A DNA stretch of 39,659 nt, taken from Acidiferrobacter sp. GTDB taxonomy: Bacteria > Pseudomonadota > Gammaproteobacteria > Acidiferrobacterales > Acidiferrobacteraceae. The position numbers and the translations under genes were made by a program. Positions 39,356 through 39,659 of the stretch are shown here, piece by piece. Position 1 is the first letter of the stretch. Every line of letters begins with the position of its first letter. The stretch is from NCBI GenBank assembly GCA_027449165.1, contig DAIDMD010000111.1:1-39659 (forward strand), written 5' to 3'. Below the pieces are notes generated by a model. The model did no database searches, was not told the origin of the DNA, and saw only the letters and a program-made list of their open reading frames with translations.

Positions 39356-39659
39356 TGTCACCCTCCCATTACGACGTCGTGCCCCGCTAAAACAGGTGGC
39401 GTGCGCCGTCAAGTGGGCGCCCATCGGTTTCCAGTCGGGAATCGATGGGGGCAGAAGGCCGATCCAAGGCCAATTCCATCATACCAAATGCGGCGGTTCA
39501 GAGACACACAAGGGTCAGCTGCGTATTCCGATGAAGATGACCGCCGATTCCGGCGGATGGTGACCGCGGATTCCGGTCGAAGGTGACCGATCAATCCGGG
39601 CGAAGATGACCGGCCAGAGAGCCGGTCGCGCTGAATGACTTCTACACTACATAATCACA
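39356..39659. other. Gene-free right edge with an IS21-like end
   Basis: No gene is supported in the last 304 bases. The outstanding content is a four-copy tandem array at 39526-39616 followed by GAATGACTTCTACACTACAT and AATCACA at the edge. Read inward from the edge this begins TGTGATTATGTAGTGTAGAA, like the TG-starting ends of IS21-family elements. No istA or istB is in the window. Confidence 0.5.
39526..39616. repeat. Four tandem copies of a 22-23-bp repeat
   Basis: Copies start at 39526, 39548, 39571 and 39594 and share the pattern TTCCGGNCGAAGRTGACCGNN (first copy 22 bp, others 23 bp). GATGACCG or GGTGACCG recurs in each. Multiple short repeats near the termini are a known IS21-family feature and probably bind the transposase. 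Confidence 0.75.

Noticed and set aside
39526-39616. CRISPR array
   Set aside because: The 22-23-bp units are directly abutting with no separate unique spacers and diverge from each other; they fit transposon-end repeats better.

Overview
The window is a high-GC chromosomal segment of a gammaproteobacterium. Gene order and protein motifs point that way: map/glnD diverge from rpsB-tsf-pyrH-frr, followed by the envelope cluster uppS-cdsA-dxr-rseP-bamA-lpxD-fabZ-lpxA-lpxB-rnhB-dnaE-accA, then tilS-pyrG-kdsA-eno-ftsB, ygfZ, sdhCDABE and serS. The very high GC and compact ATGA-type junctions would suit a chemolithotrophic or acidophilic lineage, but that placement is a guess.

Layout. 1-2313 (minus strand): glnD (cut by the window edge) and map. 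2603-5742: ribosomal protein S2, EF-Ts, UMP kinase and ribosome recycling factor. 5776-19729: undecaprenyl, phospholipid and isoprenoid synthesis, the RseP protease, the BamA outer-membrane insertase, lipid A synthesis, RNase HII and the DNA polymerase III alpha subunit. The usual skp/ompH gene between bamA and lpxD is absent. 19733-21418: an IscB (HEARO) transposable element made of an omegaRNA and a complete RuvC/HNH nuclease, inserted exactly in front of the accA start codon. 21419-27954: accA, tilS, pyrG, kdsA, eno and ftsB. 27930-33766: ygfZ on the minus strand, then succinate dehydrogenase with its flavinylation factor and serS. 33820-34432: a DoxX-like membrane protein and tRNA-Ser(UGA).

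From the tRNA-Ser gene onward the character changes. GC falls visibly, codon use shifts, and insertion-sequence remains appear: IS200/IS605 TnpA fragments at about 34.6 and 38.4 kb, an IS5-type transposase tail at about 34.8-35.07 kb, and a 23-bp tandem array resembling an IS21-family end at the right edge. These flank a small exopolysaccharide module, a BcsA-like cellulose synthase with a c-di-GMP-binding PilZ domain plus a BcsS-like outer-membrane barrel, and an unrecognised two-TM membrane protein. This part looks like accessory DNA next to a tRNA.

The most interesting object is the IscB element. Its putative guide would be the last bases of dnaE, its right boundary abuts ATGA (the accA start), its catalytic residues are all present, and its reading frame runs through the right-end hairpin to a stop supplied by that same ATGA. 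The insertion appears to have separated accA from an ancestral ribosome-binding site, so accA translation may now depend on coupling to iscB.
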